DNA of 64,000 nt from Brevibacillus humidisoli (lineage in GTDB: Bacteria; Bacillota; Bacilli; Brevibacillales; Brevibacillaceae). A program made the position numbers and the translations under genes. Under the pieces are notes generated by a model that did not search any database, was not told where the DNA came from, and worked only from the letters and a program-made list of their open reading frames with translations. The number at the start of each line of letters is the position of its first letter. The first letter of the stretch is position 1. The stretch lies in the NCBI RefSeq assembly GCF_020923435.1, contig NZ_CP087263.1, positions 1,011,970 to 1,075,969 of the forward strand, given 5' to 3'. Below, in pieces: positions 26,471-35,599 of the stretch.

Positions 26471-27070
26471 CTAGCGGTTTACGGGGATTTTTTTGTTTCC
26501 TTCAGGTTTGGCATTGGTGTCCTGATTGATCCGCTGTTCGTTCTCCCGTGTATCGGGGCGTTCCCGACGCTCTACATTACGCGGGGCTTGTGGCATGATG
26601 CGGCCGACAATATCGGCCAGTTCTTCAGCGAATCCCGCCACGGGACGACCTTGTCGAATATCGGTGGCCATTTCCTGCAGCCGCTGCACAATATCTGGAT
26701 CAGCTGTGACGACTGCGGTCGCACCCTGTGGGTCTTCCTTCAGTGCTTCAGCTACCGAGTATTTGACTACGCCTACTTCCGGACGATCCAAGTGTGCGTT
26801 TACATCGATCCCGACTACTGCCCAGCGGCCGATGACAACTGCCGTTGCATCCTTTACGTTGCGCACTTTGCTGGCCAACTGCACCAGACGATCCGCTTTT
26901 GCCTGTGGAGATTGATCGTGCTTGGGTGAAGGAGCAGTCTGCTTGACTCGCTGTGTCTGCGGTGCTTCTTGATTTGGCTGAGGGGCCGCCTCGTTCGCTG
27001 GTGGATTGTTTTCGGTATTGCAAGCCGTGAGGAGTAGACTTAAACTGATGACCACTGCAATCCGCTTCAC
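26471..27070 (-). CDS. ylaJ: YlaJ/YhcN-family sporulation lipoprotein
   Basis: 199 aa from GTG 27070 behind GAAAGGATGGGTTATAC. Lipobox LLTAC near residue 16, a Pro/Gln-rich linker, then the family domain [38 protein letters not shown] and a charged Arg/Asn-rich tail. YlaJ is implicated in spore germination or coat-associated functions in Bacillus. It lies next to phoH2 (ylaK) but on the opposite strand. Second member of this family in the window. Confidence 0.85.
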   Translation of the reverse strand: MKRIAVVISLSLLLTACNTENNPPANEAAPQPNQEAPQTQRVKQTAPSPKHDQSPQAKADRLVQLASKVRNVKDATAVVIGRWAVVGIDVNAHLDRPEVGVVKYSVAEALKEDPQGATAVVTADPDIVQRLQEMATDIRQGRPVAGFAEELADIVGRIMPQAPRNVERRERPDTRENEQRINQDTNAKPEGNKKIPVNR

Positions 27071-27324
27071 GTATAACCCATCCTTTCTGGTTAATCAACA
27101 TGGCCGTCGTTCTTTGTTTCGGCCGATCATAAAACGGGTACTGGAAAAGTAAAAAGTATAGTAGTCGTATTGTTTGCCTCTATGCCAGATTTCATTCCAA
27201 AACAGATCCTTCTATCTCTTCCGATGGCTTCATACACTTTCAATGCCATCACCCAAAGGCAGACCAGTCAACGCTGCTGCCTCTGCATAAACTATATTAA
27301 GATGGGTGAATAGGAGGCGAAACT

Positions 27325-28659
27325 TTGAAGAAGATCTACGTGCTGGATACCAACGTACTTTTGCAGGATCCGCTGGCTTTATTTACGTTTCGCGACAACG
27401 AAATTGTGATTCCGGCGGTTGTTTTGGAAGAGATCGATTCAAAAAAGCGCTACATGGATGAGATTGGACGTAACGCCAGGCATGTTGCGCGATTGTTGGA
27501 CAGTTTCCGCGAATTGGGGCAGCTTCATCAGGGAGTCGTGCTAAAAACTGGTGGAGTGATTCGGGTCGAACTGAACCACTCATCGATCAGCCGGTTGCAG
27601 AAACAGTTTCACGAGATGACCAATGATAACCGAATCCTGGCTGTTGCCCTCAACCTCCAGGATGAAGAAATCCAGTCTCCCTTACAAAGACCGGTGATCT
27701 TGGTCAGCAAGGATGCCTTGATGCGCATCAAGGCAGAGGCCCTGGGATTGAAAGCGGAAGATTTTCTGTCAGACCGGGTAGTGAGAGAGGATTCAGGCAT
27801 TTATCCCGGGTACGAGAAACTGTCCGTTGCCTCCGAAGTGATCCAATCGTACTACGCTGGCCGCAAATTGATGATGAGACAACTTTATCCGCAACGTTCG
27901 TTCTTTCCCCATCAATTTATCATTTTAAAAGATGAGCTGAACCCATCTGTTTCGGCAATCGGAAAAATGGATGCAGAGGCCGACATGTTAGAGATGTTGG
28001 TGATAGATGACGATCTGGTCTGGGGGATCAAAGCACGAAATGCCCAGCAGCGGATGGCCTTGGAACTGCTGCTGCGCGAAGACATACCTCTTGTTACGAT
28101 GACCGGCAAAGCGGGCACGGGCAAGACCTTGTTAGCCTTGGCAGCTGGCCTTTTGCAGATTGAAGATCTGCAGATCTACAAGAAGCTGCTTGTGGCCAGG
28201 CCAATCGTTCCGCTAGGAAAAGATATCGGTTTTCTGCCGGGGGAAAAAGAAGAGAAATTACGCCCGTGGATGCAGCCCATCTATGACAATCTGGAATATT
28301 TGTTTAATACAAAAAAAGCAGGTGATCTCGACAAGATTTTGGCCGGTATGGGCAGTATTCAGGTAGAAGCTCTCACCTATATCCGTGGTCGTTCCCTGCC
28401 CGACCAGTTTATCATCGTAGATGAGGCGCAAAATTTGACCAAGCATGAAGTAAAAACGATCCTGACACGTGTAGGGGAGGGCTCGAAGATCGTCCTGATG
28501 GGCGATCCGGACCAGATCGATCACCCTTATCTCGATCAGAGCAACAACGGGTTAACCTATGTAGTGGAATTGTTCAAGAACGAGAAGCTGGCTGGCCATA
28601 TCAAGCTGGAAAAAGGGGAGCGAAGTGTGCTGGCACAACTGGCCGCAGACCTGTTGTGA
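27325..28659 (+). CDS. phoH2: PhoH2-type PIN domain-ATPase (YlaK-like)
   Basis: A fusion of an N-terminal PIN-like ribonuclease domain with a PhoH ATPase, 444 aa. TTG 27325 follows AGGAGGCGAAACT. PIN residues: VLDTNVLLQDP, PAVVLEEIDSKKR, and VSKDALMRIKAEALG. PhoH domain: Walker A MTGKAGTGKTLLALAAG at about residue 259 and Walker B FIIVDEAQNLTKHEVKTILTRVGEGSKIVLMGDPDQID. Related proteins have helicase/RNase activity. B. subtilis YlaK is the counterpart, next to ylaJ as here. Confidence 0.9.
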   Translation: MKKIYVLDTNVLLQDPLALFTFRDNEIVIPAVVLEEIDSKKRYMDEIGRNARHVARLLDSFRELGQLHQGVVLKTGGVIRVELNHSSISRLQKQFHEMTNDNRILAVALNLQDEEIQSPLQRPVILVSKDALMRIKAEALGLKAEDFLSDRVVREDSGIYPGYEKLSVASEVIQSYYAGRKLMMRQLYPQRSFFPHQFIILKDELNPSVSAIGKMDAEADMLEMLVIDDDLVWGIKARNAQQRMALELLLREDIPLVTMTGKAGTGKTLLALAAGLLQIEDLQIYKKLLVARPIVPLGKDIGFLPGEKEEKLRPWMQPIYDNLEYLFNTKKAGDLDKILAGMGSIQVEALTYIRGRSLPDQFIIVDEAQNLTKHEVKTILTRVGEGSKIVLMGDPDQIDHPYLDQSNNGLTYVVELFKNEKLAGHIKLEKGERSVLAQLAADLL

Positions 28660-28814
28660 CGCTGACCAGCAGCGGTGCATAAACCTAGGCAGTCCGTTCA
28701 TACTAAGCACATCGAGCCCGGTGATCAAACACTGATTCACGAACAAGCCATAGGCGAGGTAGTGAGTCGAACGTCCCGATGGCAGCCCGACCTAACTCGT
28801 AGGAGGCGATAGCC

Positions 28815-28877
28815 GTGGATACCATTGATCACTCGCTGACAGATCAGCATGGGAACCGGATCTCTTTAAGCATCTAA
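28815..28877 (+). CDS. Possible very small peptide
   Basis: GTG at about 28815 behind a perfect AGGAGG (spacing 9) opens a frame beginning MDTIDHSLTDQHGNRISL and ending in TAA near 28877. Only the ribosome-binding site supports it. Its stop lies in the second copy of the repeated motif. Confidence 0.3.
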   Translation: MDTIDHSLTDQHGNRISLSI

Positions 28878-28948
28878 CTCGGTTAGGAGGTAGATCGCCA
28901 AAGAGCAGCATCGGTAATTCCCCAGACCAACGGGCTCGATAACAACGG

Positions 28949-28978
28949 GTCGTCTCCGGTAACGGAGACGGCCTTTTC
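28949..28978 (+). terminator. Hairpin, probable terminator
   Basis: A 10-bp stem GTCGTCTCCG/CGGAGACGGC capped by a GTAA loop, followed by CTTTTCC. The T run is short, so it may instead be a structured RNA element. Confidence 0.55.
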
Positions 28979-29067
28979 CGGTGGTATGGCTTCTCCTGCA
29001 TGGCCATTGCGGGGATGGTAAGGCAGTGGTTTTATATAGAGAGGCTGTTCATGGTTTGAGTTGTTAC

Positions 29068-29583
29068 CTAAGGTTCGGAATGAAGGGAAGGGAAATCGGT
29101 CAGCCACTCCAGTTTTACTTGGAACGCACGGGCAATTCCCTCGATCAAATCGGTCTGGGCACGGTCGACTATATAGACCACCTCTCCGCTTTCCGCCTTG
29201 ACGGGTGTGATGAGGTGCTCTTCCATTTGTTGCAGAGCGGCCCACCGATCTTCAGCGGTACCGACCTGAGGCAGGAAGCGGAAAAAAGCAACAAGTGTGT
29301 CGTAGAGATAAGCGCGCCCGGAAAGGCTGACGAAGCCGTAATCATCGATTTCCGCTTCACTGTCAGGAAGCAGCCACAAATCAAATAATTCTCCAGCCAT
29401 CTGTCGATCCTGCAGGATGTTGAACAGTTTTTGCCGCTCTTCTTCTGATTGAACGATGAACAACTGTTGGTCTCGATCAAACACCTGCACCGAATCTCCA
29501 ATTTTGTGCACGATTTGTGCGTAAAATCCGGGTAATTTTCCACCTGAGACATCCACCTCCACACCGTACATACGCTTCAACAT
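29068..29583 (-). CDS. Hypothetical protein, 171 aa
   Basis: Not recognised. ATG 29583 follows TTTAGGGGGTGAAACA. Soluble, acidic, with an N-terminal beta-rich part (VEVDVSGGKLPGFYAQIVHKIGDSVQVF) and helical centre. Divergent from the MBL-fold gene at 29676, sharing a 92-bp intergenic. It lies near phoH2 where B. subtilis has ylaL, but I cannot show homology. Confidence 0.6.
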   Translation of the reverse strand: MLKRMYGVEVDVSGGKLPGFYAQIVHKIGDSVQVFDRDQQLFIVQSEEERQKLFNILQDRQMAGELFDLWLLPDSEAEIDDYGFVSLSGRAYLYDTLVAFFRFLPQVGTAEDRWAALQQMEEHLITPVKAESGEVVYIVDRAQTDLIEGIARAFQVKLEWLTDFPSLHSEP

Positions 29584-29675
29584 TGTTTCACCCCCTAAAA
29601 CTCTGGTACCATAAAAGGAATGGTATTATTTTACCGCAAGCATCCTTTGACAAACAAGGAAAGGAGCTGAATTTG

Positions 29676-30305
29676 ATGAAGATACGTGCCTTCAGCTTGG
29701 GATCTTTTCAGACCAACGCCTATTTGCTGACAAACGAACAGACAGGAGAATCGATCGTGATTGATCCCGGCATGGACCCCCAACCGCTGCTGGAAGCGGT
29801 CAGCGACGAACATGTATCGGCCATTTTACTGACACATGCCCATCTTGATCACATCGGTGGTTTAAACGAACTGCGCAATCGGACAAAGGCACCCGTCTAT
29901 ATTCACCCACAAGAACAGTCGTGGCTGACCGATCCCAACCTGAACGGTTCCGGGTATTTTGGTCTGGATCCGATCATCTGTGAGCCTGCAGAACACGAGC
30001 TGGCGGATCATCAGCTGTTGTCAATTGCAGGATTACAGATCCGGGTTCTGCATACTCCTGGCCACTCTCCAGGAAGCTGTTCATTTGTAATCGGGCAGCA
30101 CTGCTTTGGCGGCGATGTGTTGTTTGCCCAGTCGATCGGTCGCACCGATCTGCCAGGTGGAAACTTTGAGACGCTGATGATCAGCATTCAAGACAAGCTG
30201 TTTGAATTGGATGACGACACGATCATCTATCCAGGTCACGGTCCCAAGACGACCATTGAAGCGGAGAAGATGTACAATCCTTTTGTCACCGGACTGCTCC
30301 GTTGA
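29676..30305 (+). CDS. MBL-fold hydrolase (YqgX-like, glyoxalase II type)
   Basis: A metallo-beta-lactamase-fold thioesterase or hydrolase, 209 aa from ATG 29676 behind AAAGGAGCTGAATTTG. Metal ligands: THAHLDHIGG, TPGHSPGS, FGGDVLF and PGHGP. Length and opening MKIRAFSLGSFQTNAYLL match B. subtilis YqgX. In bacillithiol-producing bacteria such enzymes can act on thiol-bound glyoxal adducts; substrate here is inferred only. yqgY- and yqgZ-like genes follow at 34-36 kb. Confidence 0.85.
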   Translation: MKIRAFSLGSFQTNAYLLTNEQTGESIVIDPGMDPQPLLEAVSDEHVSAILLTHAHLDHIGGLNELRNRTKAPVYIHPQEQSWLTDPNLNGSGYFGLDPIICEPAEHELADHQLLSIAGLQIRVLHTPGHSPGSCSFVIGQHCFGGDVLFAQSIGRTDLPGGNFETLMISIQDKLFELDDDTIIYPGHGPKTTIEAEKMYNPFVTGLLR

Positions 30306-30350
30306 GTGTGATCCGGCTGACCCATTGACCAATCATCTCTCATCCTTGAG

Positions 30351-30392
30351 CAACCTTAGGCCCACATTCTGTTGGACTAAGGTTGTTTGTTT
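30351..30392 (+). terminator. Terminator of the YqgX-like gene
   Basis: CAACCTTAG/CTAAGGTTG stem with T-rich tail TTTGTTTA. Confidence 0.75.
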
Positions 30393-30515
30393 ATATGGAA
30401 AGCCTTTTTGCCTCCTGGGTTCCGTGCAAAAGCTGACATAGGAAAAGAAGGAAATATGTCGTATGATGTAGAAAGGAGCAACTCATTTGACTGTTCATAA
30501 AGGAGTATTATTGCT

Positions 30516-31781
30516 GTGAAAAAAGTACTTGTTTGTTTACTCATCATTCTCTTGGCAGGAGTGGTCATGGCTGGCTGCTCACTGCCCACCTATGTTCATC
30601 CCGATGATGCGCCTGCAGCAGCAGATGCTGTACCGCTTGCCGTTTCGACTGCCCCTGAGACCGACACGGCAGCAGAGAACACATCTGCCGGGGACGAGTC
30701 GCTTCCGCAAGAAGCACCACCGCCTGAACAGCGGGTAACGCTAATGGCCGTAGGGGATATCATGGTGCATCAGGCACAGTTGGAAGCTGCTTGGGATCCA
30801 ACCAGTCAGACGTACCAGTTTGACCCTTTTTTTGCCCGAGTCAAGCCAATCCTGCAATCAGCCGACTTGGTGGTAGGCAATCTGGAAACGACGCTGGCAG
30901 GGAAAGATCTCCGCTTCACTGGATATCCACAGTTCAACTCGCCGGAATCGCTGGCCTCTGCGCTGAAAGCAGCGGGCTTTACCGCTCTGACCACGGCCAA
31001 CAATCATTCGCTTGACCGCCGGGAAGCAGGAGTGCTGCGCACCCTCCAACACCTCGATCAGTCGGGTCTTGCCCATACTGGCACATTTCGCACCCCGGAG
31101 GAACGCAATCTTCCGCTCATACTGGAGAAGAACGGGATACGTCTGGGATTAATCGCCTACACGTACGGGACCAACGGCATTCCATTGCCCAAAGGAAAAC
31201 CGTATCTGGTCAATCTGATCCAACCTGAAACGATTCAACAGGATATCGCCACGGCGCGGGCAATGGGGGTAGATTTGGTGGCGGTGTCGCTCCACTTTGG
31301 GGCAGAATACCAGCGTCTCCCCAACCAGGCGCAACGGACGTTAGTCGATCAGTGTTTCAGCTACGGTGCCGATCTCATCCTGGGACACCATCCACATGTC
31401 CTGCAGCCGTACGAATGGCGAACATTGACTGACGAAGCGGGCAGGACGAGAAAAGGGCTGGTCATCTATTCGCTTGGCAACTTTATCTCTGCGCAACGTG
31501 GCGATTACAAAGATGTCGGCGGCATCTTGTCCGTCACTTTGCTGAAGCGGGGAGATGAGCCGGCGGTACTGGAGGAGGCATCGTTGATCCCGACCTATGT
31601 CCACTACAATCGGAGCAAAGGAAAGCGCCAGTATGTGATCTATCCGCTGGCGGAGACACTTGATCCAGCTTCCGGGCAGGATCCGCAGATTAGTACGGAA
31701 GTATACAAAAAGATGGAACGACTGTACAAAGAGATCACGATTCACACTACTCAGTATCTTTCGGAAAAGAAACCCGGTTGA
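30516..31781 (+). CDS. CapA-family lipoprotein
   Basis: A surface lipoprotein of the CapA/PgsA calcineurin-like phosphoesterase family, 421 aa. GTG 30516 follows AAAGGAGTATTATTGCT. Lipobox VMAGC near residue 21, then a 45-residue Ala/Pro/Glu linker. The domain shows MAVGDIMVH, DLVVGNLETTL, TTANNHSLDR (typical NNH), VSLHFGAEYQRLPN, and LILGHHPHVLQPYEW. CapA proteins act in polyglutamate capsule handling but many stand alone; no pgsBC partner is present, so the substrate is unknown. Confidence 0.88.
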   Translation: MKKVLVCLLIILLAGVVMAGCSLPTYVHPDDAPAAADAVPLAVSTAPETDTAAENTSAGDESLPQEAPPPEQRVTLMAVGDIMVHQAQLEAAWDPTSQTYQFDPFFARVKPILQSADLVVGNLETTLAGKDLRFTGYPQFNSPESLASALKAAGFTALTTANNHSLDRREAGVLRTLQHLDQSGLAHTGTFRTPEERNLPLILEKNGIRLGLIAYTYGTNGIPLPKGKPYLVNLIQPETIQQDIATARAMGVDLVAVSLHFGAEYQRLPNQAQRTLVDQCFSYGADLILGHHPHVLQPYEWRTLTDEAGRTRKGLVIYSLGNFISAQRGDYKDVGGILSVTLLKRGDEPAVLEEASLIPTYVHYNRSKGKRQYVIYPLAETLDPASGQDPQISTEVYKKMERLYKEITIHTTQYLSEKKPG

Positions 31782-31841
31782 GCAGCTTTCAGAGAGAGCT
31801 TGGTGAACAAGCAAACAGATCAATGCTGCCAACAGTAGAAG

Positions 31842-31875
31842 GCCCGGAACCTGCGGATGGTTCCGGGCTTTTGCT
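31842..31875 (+). terminator. Terminator of the CapA-like gene
   Basis: GCCCGGAACC/GGTTCCGGGC stem and TTTTGCTT tail. Confidence 0.88.
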
Positions 31876-32981
31876 TACGAAGAGGATGGAGGGGAGGAAG
31901 GGTTGTTGCCGCCCAGTTGAAACGGCAGATCAAGTGACAGGTTCAATTTCAACTGTTGATCGCCTAACGACAAGCTCTCCACCCGTATATTGGGATTGAT
32001 CAGGCTGGGATAAAAGCCGAGATCGTACTCCTGTTCCAGTTCGTCAACGGTCGACTCCGGCAGTTCGAAGCCGTCAAACATCAGTTGGTTGATATGGAAC
32101 TTCAACTCTGTGGGTGAGACCAACTCGTACTCTCCCACAATTCGCAGGTTGATCTGGTCGTAGGAGCCCTCGACGATCAGTTGATCATCGGCAAACTGAA
32201 AGTACGATTGCTCAAACAGCTCATTCTTGGAAATGAGAAACTTGTTAAATTCTTTCTCTCCAATGGTTAATGTATGGGAGAATAAGCCATTTGACTGAAT
32301 ATGGTCGGGAGTGGCCAACTCTGGAATCTGTCCCATCACACCAGCCAAGACACCGAAAAACTTGCGGAAGGTGGGGAGTCCCCGTTCACGCCAATCAGCC
32401 ACAAGGTGATCCATTAGAGCCTGAACCGATGTTGGGTCGTCCACCTGCTCTAAATTTTTTTCTTTTTCCATCTTGATCGCAATCATTTCTTTCAATCGCT
32501 CTTCATAGTGCTGACGGATTCGCTTCACTTGCTGTAGTCGGTCGCGCGTCTCGGAACGGAGCGCTTCTGCTTTGGCTCGTGCTTGCTGAAATGTTTCTAA
32601 TTTTTCCATATCCCGTTCGAATAGTAATTGCAAGAATTCTGCGGCCATCAAGAAGTTATTAAAATTGCGCGCCTCCAGCAACAGCACCAGCAGGGATGCC
32701 CGCTCACCGGTGTAATAGGCTCGCGCCACATCTCCTGCATGCCGTTTCATCGCATCGATCACGAGTGCCTGTCGATTCAATTCCAGCTCAAGCTGGGCCA
32801 TCTCCGACAACAAATCTTTTTCTTCCTGTTTCAGCAACGCCAGGTTGCGCTCTAACTCTTTTTGGGTAAAGTGTTGTTGCAGAATCAACTGCTCCAGCGG
32901 CAGATCTTTTTCTGCCGAGGCAGGGATAAACTGGATCACCAACAAGAGGGTGATCCCGATGAAGTACAGCCATCTACGCAT
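31875..32981 (-). CDS. Secreted coiled-coil protein, unknown
   Basis: 368 aa from ATG 32981 (AGGTGAACCTT upstream). Signal peptide to about residue 24 (IPASA-EK). Residues 25-170 are a long coiled coil (QKELERNLALLKQEEKDLLSEMAQLELELNRQ, then TRDRLQQVKRIRQHYEERLKEM) with ARAYYTGERASLLVLLLEARNFNNFLMAAEFL between, resembling the N-terminal regulatory coiled coil of EnvC/PcsB-type murein hydrolase activators. No LytM or NlpC/P60 domain follows; the C-terminal half is a beta-rich unknown domain, ending in Pro/Ser. Confidence 0.7.
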   Translation of the reverse strand: MRRWLYFIGITLLLVIQFIPASAEKDLPLEQLILQQHFTQKELERNLALLKQEEKDLLSEMAQLELELNRQALVIDAMKRHAGDVARAYYTGERASLLVLLLEARNFNNFLMAAEFLQLLFERDMEKLETFQQARAKAEALRSETRDRLQQVKRIRQHYEERLKEMIAIKMEKEKNLEQVDDPTSVQALMDHLVADWRERGLPTFRKFFGVLAGVMGQIPELATPDHIQSNGLFSHTLTIGEKEFNKFLISKNELFEQSYFQFADDQLIVEGSYDQINLRIVGEYELVSPTELKFHINQLMFDGFELPESTVDELEQEYDLGFYPSLINPNIRVESLSLGDQQLKLNLSLDLPFQLGGNNPSSPPSSS

Positions 32982-33127
32982 AAGGTTCACCTAAACTGTT
33001 CTTTTTAGTATGGAAGCGTGACAGAACCGCCAACCATTTGCTACAGTTTCATTATAGCGGTAGTTTTACTGTTTGTGGCCCAAAATTTCCAGGGCGGATG
33101 ATACGATTAGGACAGGAGACGGGAACA

Positions 33128-34294
33128 ATGGGGCAAGAATTGCAAGCAATCATACGCGACGAAATCGCGGATGCAGGCGGGGTGATCCCGTTCGTCCGCT
33201 TCATGGAGTTGGCACTGTATCATCCTGGTTACGGCTATTATATGACCGATAAGCCAAAAGTAGGCAAGCAAGGGGATTTTTACACCAGCCCGTCGGTTCA
33301 TCCGGTATTTGCCGAGACCGTCGCTGACGCAGTTGTTGACATGCTGGACCATTGCTCGTTCGAGCGTCCTGTGCTGGTGGAAGCTGGTGCAGGGCCAGGC
33401 AGCTTGCTGGCAGCCATGCTGGAGGAGATCAGGCAGAAAGCACCCCAATGGTTTGAGCTGCTGCAGGTCGTGCTGATAGAGACATCGGAGTACCATCGAG
33501 ATTTGCAGCGTAGCGCGCTCGCCTCGTTTGACGGTGAAAAGCGGTGGTATCCATCCGTTGAAGCGGCAGCCAAACACGAGGCGGTAACAGGAGTGATCCT
33601 CTCTAATGAGTGGTTTGACGCATTACCTGTACACTTGCTGGACAAGCAGCAGCACGGTTGGCGGGAGGTGGGGGTTGCCTGGGATCCGATTGGCGGCCGT
33701 TTTGTGGAGCGATACCTACCGGAGCTAACCTCTATGGCTGAGGTGTACCTGTCGGAAAAGCAGCCGGATCTGCCAAACGGTGCCCGGATAGAGGCGAATC
33801 CGCTGGCGCGTGAGGTAGTGGAGGCCCTCTCGCGGATGTTGGTGAAGGGGTACGTGATCACCATTGATTATGGGGACACCGACGAGGGATTGTATCACCC
33901 GAGCCGACGGGACGGAACCGTTATGTGTTACTATCGGCATCGGGCTCATGACAATCCCCTGATCCATGTCGGAGAGCAGGACATTACTGCACACGTGAAC
34001 TACTCCGATCTGATCAGATGGGGGGAAGCGGCAGGTCTTTTGCCAGTCACGCTGACCAGTCAAGAGCAGTTCTTGTTGGGGAGCGGGATATTGGAGAAGC
34101 TGATGGACCATATGGACCGTGATCCGTTTACAAGTCCGGCGATGCGCCGGAACAGGGCTATTCAGCAGTTGGTATCACCGGGAGGAATGGGGGGAGTCTT
34201 TCGTGTGCTGGTGCAGCGAAAGGATTTATCGGAGTCGATTCCCCTTCGTTTTCTTGCACAACGGGGTTCGCTGCCCTTCGAACCGAATTCGTGA
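33128..34294 (+). CDS. MidA-family (DUF185/NDUFAF7) SAM-dependent methyltransferase
   Basis: 388 aa from ATG 33128 behind ACAGGAGACGGGAACA. Opening IPFVRFMELALYHPGYGYYM and GDFYTSPSVHPVFAETVAD are hallmarks of the family. SAM-binding motif I VLVEAGAGPGSLLAAML, then ILSNEWFDALPVHLL and VITIDYGDTDEGLYHPSRRDGTVMCYYRHRAHDNPL. Mitochondrial NDUFAF7 dimethylates a complex I arginine; the bacterial target is not known. A bidirectional terminator follows. Confidence 0.88.
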   Translation: MGQELQAIIRDEIADAGGVIPFVRFMELALYHPGYGYYMTDKPKVGKQGDFYTSPSVHPVFAETVADAVVDMLDHCSFERPVLVEAGAGPGSLLAAMLEEIRQKAPQWFELLQVVLIETSEYHRDLQRSALASFDGEKRWYPSVEAAAKHEAVTGVILSNEWFDALPVHLLDKQQHGWREVGVAWDPIGGRFVERYLPELTSMAEVYLSEKQPDLPNGARIEANPLAREVVEALSRMLVKGYVITIDYGDTDEGLYHPSRRDGTVMCYYRHRAHDNPLIHVGEQDITAHVNYSDLIRWGEAAGLLPVTLTSQEQFLLGSGILEKLMDHMDRDPFTSPAMRRNRAIQQLVSPGGMGGVFRVLVQRKDLSESIPLRFLAQRGSLPFEPNS

Positions 34295-34313
34295 AAAGAA
34301 ACCTGCTAAAAAT

Positions 34314-34350
34314 AAAAAAAGATGCCCGTGTCAAGCGGAGCATCTTTTTT
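34314..34350. terminator. Bidirectional terminator
   Basis: AAAAAAGATGC/GCATCTTTTTT stem between convergent genes. Confidence 0.9.
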
Positions 34351-34352
34351 CT

Positions 34353-34625
34353 TTACAGAAGCGTTTGAAATACAAGCGAGTGTTCAGCAGAGCCGGGAGC
34401 CGGCATCAGGAAGAACGTGTAGTATGTGAAGCCGACGAAAGAAATAAACATAAAACCAAAGAAGAGCTGAATGTACGTCTTCTCGGACAGCCCCATGTAA
34501 CTCAGCGCCACAAAGATGGCGGTGAGCCCGAAGAACAACAGAGCCATATTCATCAGGGAACCCCAGTAGGCCATGATGGCGATCATCAGGGTCCAGAAGC
34601 CAAGCACGCGATACATGCGATCCAT
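34353..34625 (-). CDS. DUF2626 membrane protein (YqgY-like)
   Basis: 90 aa, three hydrophobic helices, start ATG 34625 behind AAAGGGGGGATACGA. MDRMYRVLGFWTLMIAIMAYWG and YMGLSEKTYIQLFFGFMFISFVGFTYYTFF fit the DUF2626 family, to which B. subtilis YqgY belongs. Role unknown. Location between a YqgX-like gene and mgsR agrees with that assignment. Confidence 0.82.
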   Translation of the reverse strand: MDRMYRVLGFWTLMIAIMAYWGSLMNMALLFFGLTAIFVALSYMGLSEKTYIQLFFGFMFISFVGFTYYTFFLMPAPGSAEHSLVFQTLL

Positions 34626-34766
34626 TCGTATCCCCCCTTTGAAGCTGATCGAGCCTGTTTTCCTTTTCCAATTATAATGGACACAACCCGACGTGTAAAC
34701 GGGTTAGGTATGGCGGTTTTATGACGCTGTGCAAACCCGGGCGAAAAAGGGGATTTGACATTGTCG

Positions 34767-35480
34767 TCAGGAACCACCTCGATCGAGCCGAATGACGGTG
34801 TAACTGCAGCAGCGGCAGCCATCCTGCATCGACTCTTGCTCCTGTAACTCAATTTCTCCAAAGTACACCTCGAATATTCCCGCCAGCAACGCGTTATGCA
34901 TTTTGCAGATGCTGTTCGGATATCGTTTGGCGATTTCCGAAAACGTACAGTTGTACACGCGAAAGCGAATGTTTTCTTTGCCCAGCAGTTCGATCTCCGG
35001 ATTAAGTCCCTGGGCTACGATCAACCGCTGTATACTTTCGATCATCTCTTCGGTGGTCAATTGCTCCAGGGCTGAGCCGCTCTCCTGCAATGCCCTTTTG
35101 GCCGCTTCTACTCCGATGCGGTGCCCCATCCGAACAAGGGCTTTTTCTCCTGCTTCCCCAAATGAAAGCAGACTCTCCACTGCGATGTCGGCGATCAACT
35201 GATAATCGCGTGGGGGGAACTGCAGGCTAACAACCTGGTCGGAAAGCGAGTACAAGCGGCTTGGACGCCCTCCCTTTCCGCTTTTGTCGGAGGCAGATTG
35301 CAGCAAGTTGACATCTTCCAGCTTGCACAGATGAAGTCGTGCAACATTGGGGTGTATGGAAAAACGGTTTGCGATTTCCTGAACAGTAACCTGTTTTTTC
35401 TGATTGGCAACATACTGGTATATCGAAAAACGTGTGGGGTCGGCCAGCGCAGTTGTCAGTTTGTGGGCTCCAGTATCCAT
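34767..35480 (-). CDS. Winged-helix regulator with Cys-rich C-terminus (SufR-like)
   Basis: 237 aa, ATG 35480 behind GAAAGGGGGACCAC. N-terminal ArsR/DeoR-like winged helix (ALADPTRFSIYQYVANQKKQVTVQEIANRFSIHPNVARLHLCKLEDVNLL), then a helical domain and Cys at YNCTF, NSICKMH and CRCCSY. The spacing recalls the Fe-S-binding regulators SufR. I infer a metal or Fe-S sensing repressor. It is divergent from mgsR, with overlapping regulatory DNA. Confidence 0.75.
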   Translation of the reverse strand: MDTGAHKLTTALADPTRFSIYQYVANQKKQVTVQEIANRFSIHPNVARLHLCKLEDVNLLQSASDKSGKGGRPSRLYSLSDQVVSLQFPPRDYQLIADIAVESLLSFGEAGEKALVRMGHRIGVEAAKRALQESGSALEQLTTEEMIESIQRLIVAQGLNPEIELLGKENIRFRVYNCTFSEIAKRYPNSICKMHNALLAGIFEVYFGEIELQEQESMQDGCRCCSYTVIRLDRGGS

Positions 35481-35560
35481 GTGGTCCCCCTTTCGACATG
35501 CATTTCGTTTTTTAGTTTAGCTGATTTTCTGGCCTTTGTTAAGCGGAATCTACAGTTACA

Positions 35561-35575
35561 TGAAAGTTATTCTCA
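35561..35575. promoter_or_regulatory. Fur-box-like 7-1-7 element
   Basis: TGAAAGT-T-ATTCTCA matches 11 of 14 positions of the Fur 7-1-7 consensus TGATAAT-N-ATTATCA. On the minus strand it overlaps a possible -35 TTGAGA (35576-35571) with TAGATT 18 bp on, the likely promoter of the SufR-like gene. Confidence 0.4.
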
Positions 35576-35599
35576 ATAAAGATATTATATTTAATACTA

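Larger units (their letters stand above)
28660..29067. other. Unexplained intergenic stretch with repeated RBS-like motif
   Basis: 408 bp without a standard gene. Two imperfect direct repeats of CTAACTCG-(G)T-AGGAGG occur at about 28793-28806 and 28876-28891. The first precedes a possible 19-codon frame at 28815; the second has no start codon nearby. A strong hairpin ends the region at 28949-28978. Could be a small RNA or leader; no family recognised. Confidence 0.5.
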
